Assembly: GCF_000620305.1 (NCBI RefSeq)
Contig: NZ_JHVU01000026.1
Coordinates: 1-64,000 of the forward strand
Direction: 5' to 3'
DNA length: 64,000 bases
DNA from: Desulfitibacter alkalitolerans DSM 16504
GTDB taxonomy: Bacteria > Bacillota > DSM-16504 > Desulfitibacterales > Desulfitibacteraceae
Part shown: piece by piece, positions 29,321 through 38,939 of the stretch
Layout: each line of letters begins with the position of its first letter
Position numbering within the stretch: the first letter of the stretch is position 1
Notes under the pieces: model-generated
Told to the model about the DNA's origin: nothing
Databases searched by the model: none
What the model saw: the letters and a program-made list of their open reading frames with translations, nothing else
Translations under genes and position numbers: made by a program

Positions 29321-29397
29321 TTTGAATTAAGATTGGTATGATATCGCATAATAAGACAGAAGGACCCGTCCCTTTGTTTTTTCTTGGAGGTGGTTAG

Positions 29398-30033
29398 ATG
29401 GCTGTCAATAGTCTTGCAGAATTTCTTGGGAAGCTAAAAATGTGTTTAGATCTTATGCAGGTTCCACCTGATTCTGATAATGTTGACAAGGATAATATAT
29501 TTAAAGATTATTTAGACCTGGCTGAGCATTATAGGATTTTAGATGAACATTTGCAGACAGTTGATAAACTGTCCTTTGATCCCCTGTCAGAAGCTTTTTG
29601 CCTTATCATCAATGAACTAAATAGAAACAAACTGGATAAGGGCAAAATGGGAATTAATGAGCTTTTAAAATTCTATCTGCGAAAGGTTCAAAAGGATAAC
29701 CAGGTAGGTTGTACACATCTTTTCATGACAAGAATAAAGTACATATTCCTTTATAGCTTATTGGATTCTTTCCCTTTTACAGAGCTGTTATGGCGATATA
29801 TGTGTAAGTGTATCCAACCAGTTGGTTTTTATTTATTAGAAAAACAGTTAAACGAGGCTTGCCTGATTTATTCCGATTATATATCTATAATAGGCAAAAC
29901 CGCTGCCCGTCACGGCCTTCCAACTGATAAGCTTCAGCATTTTCTTAGAATGACAGAGGTAAAAGCTCTGGAAGTAGGTCTTGATAAGCTTGCCGGCCAT
30001 GTAAAAAACCATAGACATAATATTGAATCCTAG
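29398..30033 (+). CDS. Unknown soluble helical protein
   Basis: The 211-residue frame follows CTTGGAGGTGG and an ATG at 29398. The product is predicted largely helical, with Leu-rich stretches (ELLKFYLRKVQ, FLYSLLDSFPFTELLW) and no membrane span or motif I recognise. The next gene starts 11 bases downstream in the same direction, so the two are probably co-transcribed and act together. The group II intron lies just upstream on the other strand. Confidence 0.6.
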   Translation: MAVNSLAEFLGKLKMCLDLMQVPPDSDNVDKDNIFKDYLDLAEHYRILDEHLQTVDKLSFDPLSEAFCLIINELNRNKLDKGKMGINELLKFYLRKVQKDNQVGCTHLFMTRIKYIFLYSLLDSFPFTELLWRYMCKCIQPVGFYLLEKQLNEACLIYSDYISIIGKTAARHGLPTDKLQHFLRMTEVKALEVGLDKLAGHVKNHRHNIES

Positions 30034-30044
30034 GGGAGATTTAA

Positions 30045-31151
30045 TTGTTTGAAACAAATTTCTATATATTAATCCTTTTAAGTATTAGCAGCACCCTTGT
30101 TGGGTTATTAGGTTCTACGAGTATTTTCGTATCATTAATTGTGCAAAGAAGGGTTGAAAGGCTTCAGGAAATTTTTGAAGACCTGATAAACCTATCTTTT
30201 AATGAGGAAAAAAACTTAACATCGGAAATATATGAGTTAATAAACCGCTATCAGATGCATTATATCCTGCCCCATGGGCCCAGCAATACTATAACCTGGT
30301 ATATTGACTTTTCCATAATGCTGACAATTTCAATGTGGATATTAGCAATAACATTGGCTATTAAAGGTTCTATAGCACCTTTGACCATATTTCTACTACT
30401 GCCCCTGGTAATTTGTTTTCCCATCTTACTGTTTTTTAGAAAGCTATTAATAAATGCAATAAACCCTTTAGATAACAAAATGTTTAACTCAATACTGCCA
30501 TCTCCGGTAAAGCTTCGAAGCATATCCTATCTAAGCAATTACGTAAATATATCTGTCAAAGCATTGCTCAAGCAATCCAGATTAAATGTGAGCATCGAAA
30601 GAAAGGTCTCGGAAAAGAAACATCCTAGTATCAAGGGTAAGGTTGTCCTAAAACAGGAGCTTTCTTTTGATGATTATTATTATTATATTAGTATATATGA
30701 TGATAAAAGGGCGTACTTTATTGGGTTCGGATACCTGGATTTAAGCTTTCCTCCAGACAGTATTACAAAAAAACCTGTGCCAATCCTGCGAAATATAAAT
30801 GTTAACCTAGGGTATCTTCTTTGGAACAACTTAAATGATTATCTGACTGTTTCACTGCTGGTCTTTCCTCTAGGGGACAAAAATCCCATTCAGTTTGACT
30901 ACAGTATGTTAAGGGACGGAAGTTTTTTTGTTCCCCATAAAGATACCAGGTGCTTCATTAATCAAAACATAATTTACAAAATAGATAATGGTAATTTAAA
31001 GCTAATAAGGCATGAGAGCAATCTGCCCTATCTGGCAAAGGTGTTTAATTTTTATAGCAAAAACAATGAGCGTTGTTTTGTTCAGGAACCATATAGAGAC
31101 TTTAATAAACAAAGGATTCAGATATGTTCTGAACCTTCTAAAGTCCAGTAG
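30045..31151 (+). CDS. Unknown membrane protein with cytoplasmic C-terminal domain
   Basis: It starts with TTG at 30045 after TAGGGGAGA. The 368-residue protein has an N-terminal transmembrane helix (about 6-30), a charged helix (QRRVERLQEIFEDLIN), two more helices (about 90-140) and a roughly 220-residue beta-rich soluble part. No family is recognised. It partners the 211-residue gene and its last 14 bases overlap the convergent CPBP gene. Confidence 0.6.
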   Translation: MFETNFYILILLSISSTLVGLLGSTSIFVSLIVQRRVERLQEIFEDLINLSFNEEKNLTSEIYELINRYQMHYILPHGPSNTITWYIDFSIMLTISMWILAITLAIKGSIAPLTIFLLLPLVICFPILLFFRKLLINAINPLDNKMFNSILPSPVKLRSISYLSNYVNISVKALLKQSRLNVSIERKVSEKKHPSIKGKVVLKQELSFDDYYYYISIYDDKRAYFIGFGYLDLSFPPDSITKKPVPILRNINVNLGYLLWNNLNDYLTVSLLVFPLGDKNPIQFDYSMLRDGSFFVPHKDTRCFINQNIIYKIDNGNLKLIRHESNLPYLAKVFNFYSKNNERCFVQEPYRDFNKQRIQICSEPSKVQ

Positions 31152-31845
31152 ACTGACCAGTTGAAAAATATAATAAAAGAATCATTACACCATTCCAAAG
31201 TCCATGAGCCAACATACAAGCAAACAGGGAACCTGACTTTTCATAGATATAAGCCAGGCCTATTCCTCCTAATAAAAGTGGAAAAAACCTGAGTATATCA
31301 AAGTGCAGCAACGCAAAGAATATTCCTGAAACAATCATTCCAGCTGCCAGGCCCCACTTTTTCTTAAATACAGGATATACCATTCCTCTAAAGTATATTT
31401 CTTCTCCTATGGGTGCCAGAATTGCGCCAATGATTAATAGTATAATTAAGTCATTATAGCCTTGTGCTTCTAACACAAGCTTTGCAAATGGCTGTAAAGA
31501 TGGCTTCACTGGAAGGATAAGCTCCATGATTAATCCTGCAAATACCACTAACCCAAATAAAATTATGCCGCCAAAGATACCATGGGTTAGTATCCTGGTC
31601 AGGTTCCCGGCTCTAATACCAATTTCCTTCCAGGTGACTCCTTTTATAATATTAAAATACACTAAAGCCAAAATAACAGCTGTTGTTTGAAACATGGTAC
31701 TGATGAGATATTTTTGAGTTATTACTAAACCTTCTATCAAGCCAGCTGTAAGCCATGTAAAAACGTTAGTTAATATAAAAATAAAGCCTAAAACCAATAG
31801 AACATCTAAAATACCCCATTTACCTTTGCTTTCACTAGTATGCAC
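31138..31845 (-). CDS. CPBP-family intramembrane metalloprotease
   Basis: The 235-residue protein has about seven transmembrane helices and the CAAX/Abi motifs: APIGEEIYFRGMVYP (EExxxR), GIFFALLHFDILRFF (FxxxH) and LFACMLAHGLWNGVM. It starts with GTG at 31845 after AAAGGTGGC. Bacterial CPBP proteins are implicated in prenyl-protein cleavage, bacteriocin self-immunity or signalling; the substrate here is unknown. Confidence 0.85.
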   Translation of the reverse strand: MHTSESKGKWGILDVLLVLGFIFILTNVFTWLTAGLIEGLVITQKYLISTMFQTTAVILALVYFNIIKGVTWKEIGIRAGNLTRILTHGIFGGIILFGLVVFAGLIMELILPVKPSLQPFAKLVLEAQGYNDLIILLIIGAILAPIGEEIYFRGMVYPVFKKKWGLAAGMIVSGIFFALLHFDILRFFPLLLGGIGLAYIYEKSGSLFACMLAHGLWNGVMILLLYFSTGQSTGL

Positions 31846-32138
31846 CCATCTGCCACCTTTCTATCTGCAAATAACTACGTTATAGTATATAGTATTTATT
31901 TCATTTATAAAAGATACATTAATTGTTTACTCTTGTTTGTTAAATGCAGCTTACTTAGTATTATAGTAATTACGTAATGCAAAAAATTACAGCATACTTT
32001 ACTTGCGAAAAGCAAATAAACTAAGACCATCAGGGAATACTAAGTTATAGATTTTCGCCCTTTTTCCTTTTATTCTATTAATATGTTTACCAACAATCCT
32101 ATTAACCAAAAAATTTAACAAAGGAGCTGCTTTAAAAA
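31846..32138. other. Intergenic, no gene seen
   Basis: These 293 bases separate two divergent genes and are AT-rich. I see no RNA gene, riboswitch or strong palindrome; promoters for both sides presumably lie here. Confidence 0.4.
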
Positions 32139-32846
32139 ATGGAAACAATATTGACAATACTTACTATAATGGTGATCCTGATAATAGCCATCTTTGTGGC
32201 ACTCAGGGCAAGCAATTTTATGGGTAGGAGGTTTGGCGATAATGGTAAAAAAAAACAAAATATTAAAGCCAGTTCAGAAATGATCAACCGGGTTTCTCCC
32301 TTTAATGCTCAATTTGATTTTGAGGCTTCAAAGGAGCTCTCAACCAGGACAGACACTATAGAATATTTTAACCCTGTTGAGCTCCACATAGATGATGAGA
32401 CACATATTACCCTTCTTGCAAGAAACCCCTATTGGCTTTATGCCTACTGGCATATTCGTGAAGATACCATTAGAAATTTTGAAAATAGATTTGGAGATGG
32501 GAGTTGGGAGAATTATCATCTTTTCTTAAAGCTTGTTAATTTGTCAGCACATAAAGACTATTTGCTGCCAATAAATAATTATGCAGATAGTTGGTACATT
32601 AAAGTAGGAGATACTCACTGTGAGTGGAAGGTGTATTTAGGAAAGATGGTTCCGGAAGAAGGACTTATAATATTAGCTGAATCTAATACAGCAATAACTC
32701 CCCCTGCTAGTCCATCTTCTGTCATTGACCCTGAATGGGAACCCTTGGATGAAATTTGGAAGGAACTCCTGGCCAGGGGCTTTGTTACTAATCTTACAAC
32801 AGACATTAACTCAGAAGGATTAATAAAAAGGAGAAAGGATGATTAA
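32139..32846 (+). CDS. DUF4912-domain membrane-anchored protein
   Basis: The 235-residue protein has an N-terminal membrane helix (about 4-24), a linker, and a DUF4912 domain recognisable by ITLLARNPYWLYAYWHI and the aromatic-rich stretch after it. DUF4912 genes often lie beside glycogen or GH57 genes in Clostridia, and here it overlaps the GH57 gene by 8 bases. Its molecular role is unknown; a carbohydrate-related role is inferred from context. Confidence 0.8.
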   Translation: METILTILTIMVILIIAIFVALRASNFMGRRFGDNGKKKQNIKASSEMINRVSPFNAQFDFEASKELSTRTDTIEYFNPVELHIDDETHITLLARNPYWLYAYWHIREDTIRNFENRFGDGSWENYHLFLKLVNLSAHKDYLLPINNYADSWYIKVGDTHCEWKVYLGKMVPEEGLIILAESNTAITPPASPSSVIDPEWEPLDEIWKELLARGFVTNLTTDINSEGLIKRRKDD

Positions 32847-34431
32847 TTTGTCAAAGGGCTATTTAGCTTTCATACTTCATGCCCATCTTCCTTATGTCCA
32901 TCATCCATTACAGGAAAACCTGCTGGAAGAGAGATGGCTTTTTGAAGCTATTACAGAAACATACATTCCGCTTATCTCAGTATTTAAGAGGTTAAATGAA
33001 GAAGGGGTTAAATATAGACTTACCCTATCTTTAAGTCCCCCACTACTTTCCATGCTGGACACCCCTTTACTGCAGGAACGTTATCTTACACACTTGACAA
33101 AATTAAGGGAATTAGCAGTTCAAGAATTAGATAGGACATCAAATCAACCAGACTTTCATTACGTGGCACAGATGTATAAAAGAAATCTTGATGAAGCCTA
33201 TAATATTTTTCATGAAACCTATCAGGGTAATCTAATAAAAGCATTTAAGGAATTAGAAGACGAGGGTGGGTTAGAATTAATAACCTGTGCCGCCACACAT
33301 GGGTTTTTGCCACTATTACATGTGAACAATTCTGCTATAAAGGCACAGCTAAAGGTGGGGGTTGAAGCCTTTGCCCAGCATTTTGGCCACTATCCAAAGG
33401 GAATGTGGATTCCAGAATGTGGTTATTATTATGGTTTGGAAAAAGAGCTGTCCCAGGTTGGAATTAAATACTTTATTGTTGACAGTCATGGGATCATGTT
33501 TGCTGCTCCGCGTCCCAAATACGGCACATTAGCTCCCATAAGAACCCAAACCGGGGTTGCTGCTTTTGCCAGGGACCATGAATCTTCCAAGCAGGTATGG
33601 AGCTCAACGGAAGGTTATCCTGGAGATTGCGACTATAGAGAATACTATCGTGATATTGGGTATGACCTGGACTATGAGTATATAAAAGACTATATACATC
33701 CTGAGGGAATAAGGGTAAATACTGGCTTTAAATATCATAGAATTACAGGCAAGACAGATTGGAAGGAATGCTATCAACCTGATTGGGCAAGGGAAAAGGC
33801 TGCCATCCATGCTGGCAATTTCATGTTTAATAGGATCGAACAGGTAAAGCACCATGCGCAGCATATGAGTAATCCACCCATTATAGTAAGCCCATATGAT
33901 GCTGAATTATTTGGGCACTGGTGGTATGAGGGTCCACTATGGCTTGAACTGCTGCTTAAAAAATTGCATTATGATCAGAATGTAGTTGAGACACTTACCC
34001 CCGGTGATTACCTTGATAGACATAGTAAAATTCAAGTCAGTACTCCCTGTCCGTCAAGTTGGGGTAATGCAGGCTATAACGATGTATGGCTTGAGGGAAG
34101 TAATGATTGGATCTATCGTCGACTTCATAGAGCAGCAAGGCAAATGGAACGTATTGCGGCAGTGGTAAAAGATACAAAGGGGATAAGGCGGCGAATTCTC
34201 AATCAAATGGCCAGAGAATTATTGTTAGCACAAAGCTCAGACTGGGCCTTTATCATGAAAACAGGCACCATGGTGGAATATGCAAAAATGAGAACAGTTT
34301 CCCATTTGGAAAATTTCAACGGTCTGGTACATGCCTTAAAGGATGGAAAAATTGATACAAAGTGGCTGGAAGAAATTGAAAGGGAAGATAATATATTTCC
34401 TGATATTAATTACGAGGTATATTGCAGTTAA
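32839..34431 (+). CDS. GH57 family 1,4-alpha-glucan branching enzyme-like protein
   Basis: The 530-residue protein begins GYLAFILHAHLPYVHHP, the GH57 start motif. The catalytic regions of the DUF1957/branching-enzyme subgroup are present: WIPECGYYYGLEKEL (nucleophile Glu) and SPYDAELFGHWWYEGP (acid/base Asp). A C-terminal helical domain follows. The enzyme would make alpha-1,6 branches in glycogen-like glucan. It is read with the DUF4912 gene and converges on the nucleotidyltransferase gene across a strong terminator. Confidence 0.88.
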   Translation: MINLSKGYLAFILHAHLPYVHHPLQENLLEERWLFEAITETYIPLISVFKRLNEEGVKYRLTLSLSPPLLSMLDTPLLQERYLTHLTKLRELAVQELDRTSNQPDFHYVAQMYKRNLDEAYNIFHETYQGNLIKAFKELEDEGGLELITCAATHGFLPLLHVNNSAIKAQLKVGVEAFAQHFGHYPKGMWIPECGYYYGLEKELSQVGIKYFIVDSHGIMFAAPRPKYGTLAPIRTQTGVAAFARDHESSKQVWSSTEGYPGDCDYREYYRDIGYDLDYEYIKDYIHPEGIRVNTGFKYHRITGKTDWKECYQPDWAREKAAIHAGNFMFNRIEQVKHHAQHMSNPPIIVSPYDAELFGHWWYEGPLWLELLLKKLHYDQNVVETLTPGDYLDRHSKIQVSTPCPSSWGNAGYNDVWLEGSNDWIYRRLHRAARQMERIAAVVKDTKGIRRRILNQMARELLLAQSSDWAFIMKTGTMVEYAKMRTVSHLENFNGLVHALKDGKIDTKWLEEIEREDNIFPDINYEVYCS

Positions 34432-34481
34432 TGCAGCCTTGGCTTGCAGTACAGTTGCTAGCCTGTATTATGTGTAAAATA

Positions 34482-34536
34482 AAGCTATGGAGACAGGGGA
34501 CCCGGACTATCCCTTTACTCCATAGCTTGTTTTTTT
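34482..34536 (+). terminator. Rho-independent terminator, 11-bp stem
   Basis: AAGCTATGGAG (34482-34492) pairs with CTCCATAGCTT (34518-34528), followed by a T-run. It terminates the DUF4912-GH57 unit 50 bases after the stop. The loop contains GGGGACCCGGACTATCCC, a weak relative of the GGGGACGGTT repeat. Confidence 0.85.
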
Positions 34537-34542
34537 GCGTTT

Positions 34543-37014
34543 TTATGTCTGCAGCATTTTTTGGATTTTATTCCTGTAAAAAACCCCTAGCTCTTCTGCT
34601 GCCTCCTGGGATAATCCCTCTGTATATATATTATATTGGGGCTCTTCACTATGAGGCAGTACTAGTGCCCAACCTTTTTCATGTCTAATCTTAACTCCGT
34701 CAATTAGTTCAACTGGAAGCTCCTTGACCTCACTTATTAAAGCTCTCATTATTCTACCCTTTTGCTCCCACGGACAAGGGGCTGTATTGACCTGAAGATG
34801 GATATCAGGAATTTCGTCTACTAAATCCCCAAGACTTATATTTTCCTCAACCAAAAAGTCCATGAGCATCACAACTGCATATAATGAGTCATTTTGCATA
34901 AAGAACTGGGAATAGGGCTTTTGTAAGCTTGCAGTTTCCTCTCTTACAAGTTCTCCCATAAGAGCCCAGGGCGCTGTTTTTGTTCTAACGACCCGACCGT
35001 TATATTTTTCACCAAGCTTTTCAATGGTTTCCGAGGCTGTTACAGGAACCACCACAATACCCCCATTATTTGCTTTAAAAAGCACCAATGCCATAAGAAC
35101 TGTAAACATATGCTCATCAATTTGGCGACCCCGATTATCAACAAGTATTACTCTTTCACCATTAGCATCAAGGATAATGCCAAAGTCTAGTCCCTCATTG
35201 ACAATCTTTTTAGACATTTCATCTGCCAATTGGATTTGCTTTTTAAAGCTTTTTTCCTCTAGGTCATGATGTTTAAAGTATTGGAGATCACATTTCAAGC
35301 GACCTGATAATTCCTTAAAAAGGCTCTCCATTACCTTACCTCTAGTGTTAATTAGTATCCTAAAGTTCCTTAGGTTAATTTTCTCTACAGCAATGTTACT
35401 CATTATATTGTCTAGATATGAAGATAGGGAATGCTGTATTAATACATTCTCTCCAATCTCTCCCTCCTGAACCCTTCTGAAATCCTCCCTGTTGTAGATT
35501 CCTTCTATTTTTCTCTCCATATCCCTGTTAATATTGATTCCTTTACCATCAACAAACTGCAGCCAGCATTTATCAAGATTATTGTGGTCAGTCTTGATAT
35601 GCACCCCACCCTGGGCACCTATACCCCTCACAGCAAATCTATGTATTGGCATGGTTTGCTCCCCTAAGTCTGACACCTTGACACCTGTAGACATTAGACC
35701 AGATATAAAGGACCCTTTTAGCATTTTAGTTACCAGTTTTCCATCACAGCTGACTGCCACCTTGTCATCCTTTTTTAAGACACTGCCATAGGATGCACCA
35801 AGCTTTGCTGCCAGCTCAGGGGTTATGTCCCAGTTGGTCAAGCCTGGAATACCCTCAATGCCAAACAAGCTTTTGTTTGCTTTTTCCCCCCAAACAAGAC
35901 TATTTGATACAAGAGCTCCAGTATTGACAGATTTATAGGGCCATATTTTTACCTGGGGCTTGATTATACTTCTTGATTCTATATGCGTTCCATCCCCAAT
36001 GGCAGCATCCTGGAGAATTGTAACGTTATCTTTAATGGTAACCTTATTCCCAATTAATGCCCCACTTAGAGAGGATTTTTTACCAATATAGACGTTATTC
36101 CAGATTACTGTTCTTTTTATAGCAGCTTCATCTTCAATTACAACATTGTCTCCCAGTACTGTGTAGGGTTCAAGTCTTACTCCTGCTCCTATCCTACAGT
36201 TTTCTCCAATAAGTACAGGACCTTTAACACTTGCGCCATTTGCATTGGTACCAAATACTTCTCCCTTAATGGTTCCCTTGATTAAAGTACCTTTAGGGTT
36301 AACTTGTACCTTGCCTCCCAAAATGTCTTTATGGGATTGCAGATACTGCTCTAAATTTCCTATATCACACCAATAGCCCTCCAGCAAGCACCCAAACATT
36401 GGCTCCTTGTTTTTTAACAATAATGGAAATAAATCCTTACTAAAATCAAACTTTTGTCCCATGTCAAAATAATCAAGAGCTTCAGGCTCCAGGACATAAA
36501 TACCAGTATTAACCCAGTCACTAAAAACCTCACCCCAACCAGGTTTTTCAAGAAAGCGTTCTATACTACCATCAGGATTTGTGATTACAACACCATATTC
36601 CAGAGGATTGGAAACGGATGTAAGCACAAGAGTAGCTAGTGAATTATTAAGTTTATGAAAATCTACTGCATCCTGGAGATTTAGATCTGTAAGGGCATCT
36701 CCACTTACTACTAAAAAAGTTTCATCCAAAAATGAACCGGCATTTTTTACACTACCTGCTGTACCAAGGGGAACGTCTTCAATAAAATAATGTAAATTCA
36801 CACCCCACTGGCTGCCATCTCCAAAATAATCTGTAATATGCTGTGGTAAATACTGTAGTGTTACTCCAATTTCAGTTATATCCAGCCTTTTAAGCAGCTC
36901 CACTGCATATTCCATTACCGGCCTATTTCCTACTGGTACCATTGGTTTGGGTCTGTCACAGGTTAAAGGCCTTAGCCTGGAACCTTCGCCACCGGCCATA
37001 ATTATTGCTTTCAA
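34543..37014 (-). CDS. Sugar nucleotidyltransferase fused to a degenerate phosphohexomutase
   Basis: The 823-residue protein has three parts: an NTP-transferase (about 1-235; [33 protein letters not shown]), left-handed beta-helix repeats (about 240-375), and a phosphoglucomutase/phosphomannomutase-type region (about 380-823). Annotations of relatives often say mannose-1-phosphate guanylyltransferase. In the mutase part the catalytic TASHNP is replaced by KTDHNN (Asp at residue 476), the metal loop DGDxDR by DANGER (616-621), and no ExSGH is seen, so this half is probably inactive or regulatory. It follows the GT4 gene and likely supplies or senses activated sugar. Confidence 0.82.
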   Translation of the reverse strand: MKAIIMAGGEGSRLRPLTCDRPKPMVPVGNRPVMEYAVELLKRLDITEIGVTLQYLPQHITDYFGDGSQWGVNLHYFIEDVPLGTAGSVKNAGSFLDETFLVVSGDALTDLNLQDAVDFHKLNNSLATLVLTSVSNPLEYGVVITNPDGSIERFLEKPGWGEVFSDWVNTGIYVLEPEALDYFDMGQKFDFSKDLFPLLLKNKEPMFGCLLEGYWCDIGNLEQYLQSHKDILGGKVQVNPKGTLIKGTIKGEVFGTNANGASVKGPVLIGENCRIGAGVRLEPYTVLGDNVVIEDEAAIKRTVIWNNVYIGKKSSLSGALIGNKVTIKDNVTILQDAAIGDGTHIESRSIIKPQVKIWPYKSVNTGALVSNSLVWGEKANKSLFGIEGIPGLTNWDITPELAAKLGASYGSVLKKDDKVAVSCDGKLVTKMLKGSFISGLMSTGVKVSDLGEQTMPIHRFAVRGIGAQGGVHIKTDHNNLDKCWLQFVDGKGININRDMERKIEGIYNREDFRRVQEGEIGENVLIQHSLSSYLDNIMSNIAVEKINLRNFRILINTRGKVMESLFKELSGRLKCDLQYFKHHDLEEKSFKKQIQLADEMSKKIVNEGLDFGIILDANGERVILVDNRGRQIDEHMFTVLMALVLFKANNGGIVVVPVTASETIEKLGEKYNGRVVRTKTAPWALMGELVREETASLQKPYSQFFMQNDSLYAVVMLMDFLVEENISLGDLVDEIPDIHLQVNTAPCPWEQKGRIMRALISEVKELPVELIDGVKIRHEKGWALVLPHSEEPQYNIYTEGLSQEAAEELGVFYRNKIQKMLQT

Positions 37015-37026
37015 AATGGTAACCTC

Positions 37027-38316
37027 CTAATTTAGTATATTTCTTGATGGATTTCGCATTGTATTTAATGCTGTATTTGGGGATACAATTAGCTTCTTTG
37101 GCAGGTTTTTTTCCATATACCAATCACTCTTTTCATATTCTTCTTTTATACTCTCATAAACTGTATGAGTCTTTTTGGCAATTGATGACCAGTCGTACTC
37201 ACTTATTACATTTTCACTTGCAGTAGCTGCTAAACTTTGGGCAAACTTTTCATCTCTTAAAATTGCTTTTACCTGATCAGCAAGTGAATTTGGGTTGCCT
37301 GGAATAAATTTTAAGCCGTTCTTACCATGACTTACAATTTCACTTAAGCCTCCTGTATCGGATACAATTACTGGTGTTGCAGAGGCCATGGCCTCAAGTG
37401 CCACAATGCCAAACGGTTCATAAAGGCTGGGGAAAACAGCAATATCAGCCCTTTTGAAAAGCTGCTTTAATAATGTGTCATCAATGTATCCTGTAAAATG
37501 CACCTTATGCTCAAGGCCCATTCGTTTTACCTGATGCTTTAATTGACCCTCCATTGGCCCTGTACCTGCAACTATCAACTTTATTTCTGGAAACTCCTGC
37601 AAAAGCAGGGGAAGGGAATCAATTAAAATATGTACCCCCTTTTCTCTCACAAGCCTTCCAACAAAGAAAAGGACCTTTTCATTATCCCTTACCACAGAAG
37701 CTAATGAGTCTATACTCCAGTTATGATTAAACTTATCTAATTCAGCAAACTGCTTTACATAAACACCATTAGGAATTCTTACAATTTTGTCTTGTGGCAA
37801 ACCAAATAGTCCCTTAACTTCCCCCTCCATATGCTTGCTGCATACTATCACCTTCCATGATTCATAACCAAGAAACCACTCAATACTATGAATAAAGTTT
37901 TGAAGCGGCGAATGCAGCCCATGATTCCTTCCGGCTTCAGTTGCATGAATGGTAGCAACCAGGGGCAGCTTGTAAGAATGCTTTAACACTCGGGCGGCAT
38001 AGGCCACAAGCCAATCATGCCCATGGATAATGTCAAATTCATTATTCTGTAAAATCTCTATACCCTTTTCTATCAAGGCAAAATTCAACTGACTAACCCA
38101 ATGCATAAAATCTGGAGTCTGCAAGGGAAGTGAATACACTCGATGAATATGTATACCTTGGTTTTCCTCATAAAAGGAAGCCTCCTCGGCTCCTCTTGTT
38201 AATATATGTACCTCATTAACTAATTCGCCAAGTGCCAACGATAAATCTTTAACATGTCGTGCAAGTCCACCAACACTTTGAGGTGGATATTCCCAAGAGA
38301 GCATTAAAATTTTCAC
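37027..38316 (-). CDS. GT4 glycosyltransferase, glycogen synthase-like
   Basis: The 429-residue protein has the GT-B layout: N-terminal MLSWEYPPQSVGGLARHVKD, central FDIIHGHDWLVAYAARVL and VATIHATEAGRNHG, and the C-terminal donor site VGRLVREKGVHILIDSL and PSLYEPFGIVALEAMASA (EX7E). GT4 proteins of this type act as glycogen or starch-like synthases in Archaea and some Clostridia. Its neighbours (GH57, CBM25-like, nucleotidyltransferase) support alpha-glucan synthesis. The donor nucleotide is not known. Confidence 0.85.
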   Translation of the reverse strand: MKILMLSWEYPPQSVGGLARHVKDLSLALGELVNEVHILTRGAEEASFYEENQGIHIHRVYSLPLQTPDFMHWVSQLNFALIEKGIEILQNNEFDIIHGHDWLVAYAARVLKHSYKLPLVATIHATEAGRNHGLHSPLQNFIHSIEWFLGYESWKVIVCSKHMEGEVKGLFGLPQDKIVRIPNGVYVKQFAELDKFNHNWSIDSLASVVRDNEKVLFFVGRLVREKGVHILIDSLPLLLQEFPEIKLIVAGTGPMEGQLKHQVKRMGLEHKVHFTGYIDDTLLKQLFKRADIAVFPSLYEPFGIVALEAMASATPVIVSDTGGLSEIVSHGKNGLKFIPGNPNSLADQVKAILRDEKFAQSLAATASENVISEYDWSSIAKKTHTVYESIKEEYEKSDWYMEKNLPKKLIVSPNTALNTMRNPSRNILN

Positions 38317-38422
38317 AATCCAATTACCTCCGGATATATTGTTTTATGAATTATTAGGTTTATTGTTTGAAATATTAGGTTTTTTTATCCGGTGAAACCA
38401 GGTTTTTGGTCAAATAAAAAAC

Positions 38423-38444
38423 AAAAAAGCGAGTTTCCTCGCTT
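38423..38444 (-). terminator. Terminator overlapping the CBM gene stop
   Basis: AAGCGAG-GAAA-CTCGCTT forms a 7-bp stem with a stable GAAA loop, then a long T-run on the minus strand. It starts at the stop codon of the CBM gene and separates it from the GT4 gene. Confidence 0.85.
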
Positions 38445-38812
38445 TAGCCATTGTGAATTTCAAAGGTCCAGTTTATTCCATTGTTATTGTCCCAGTTATT
38501 GGCACTATCTTTAAAACAGAAATTAAACCTACCCTTATCCTCAATTGGTAGGGTTTTTGCCCAACCTCTAGCTGTTTTTTCCATGCGGATATCCTGTATT
38601 TGTTCCCAGTTTTTAGGGTTGCCATACCCGCAATGCATATAGACCTGATCTGCTCCATCATTGGCCAGTAAGCCATAGTATAAAAAAGTAACTTCTTCAT
38701 CAGATGTAACTGGCATGGGATCTACAACTACACCGCCATAATAGTCAGCTTCACGCATGCCCCTTAACCTTTCATCAGTAGCTGCAAATCTGCTTTTTCG
38801 ATGGTCTACCAT
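38444..38812 (-). CDS. Small CBM25-like starch-binding protein
   Basis: The 122-residue protein is a single carbohydrate-binding module of the CBM25/53 type: VTFLYYGLLANDGADQVYMH, GYGNPKNWEQIQDIRM and NFCFKDSANNWDNNNGINW. These modules bind alpha-glucans. There is no signal peptide, so it probably acts inside the cell on storage glucan beside the GT4 and GH57 enzymes. A terminator at its stop means it may be expressed on its own. Confidence 0.82.
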   Translation of the reverse strand: MVDHRKSRFAATDERLRGMREADYYGGVVVDPMPVTSDEEVTFLYYGLLANDGADQVYMHCGYGNPKNWEQIQDIRMEKTARGWAKTLPIEDKGRFNFCFKDSANNWDNNNGINWTFEIHNG

Positions 38813-38939
38813 TTTTTAAATTCACCTCTTCTACAATTTTTTATCTTCTCTTTAATAGTATTTTGTTTTTTATTGTAATTATAAGAGGTAAATATCCTTA
38901 AATTAGTATAAATTAGTTTTAAATTTAGTTTTAAATCTT

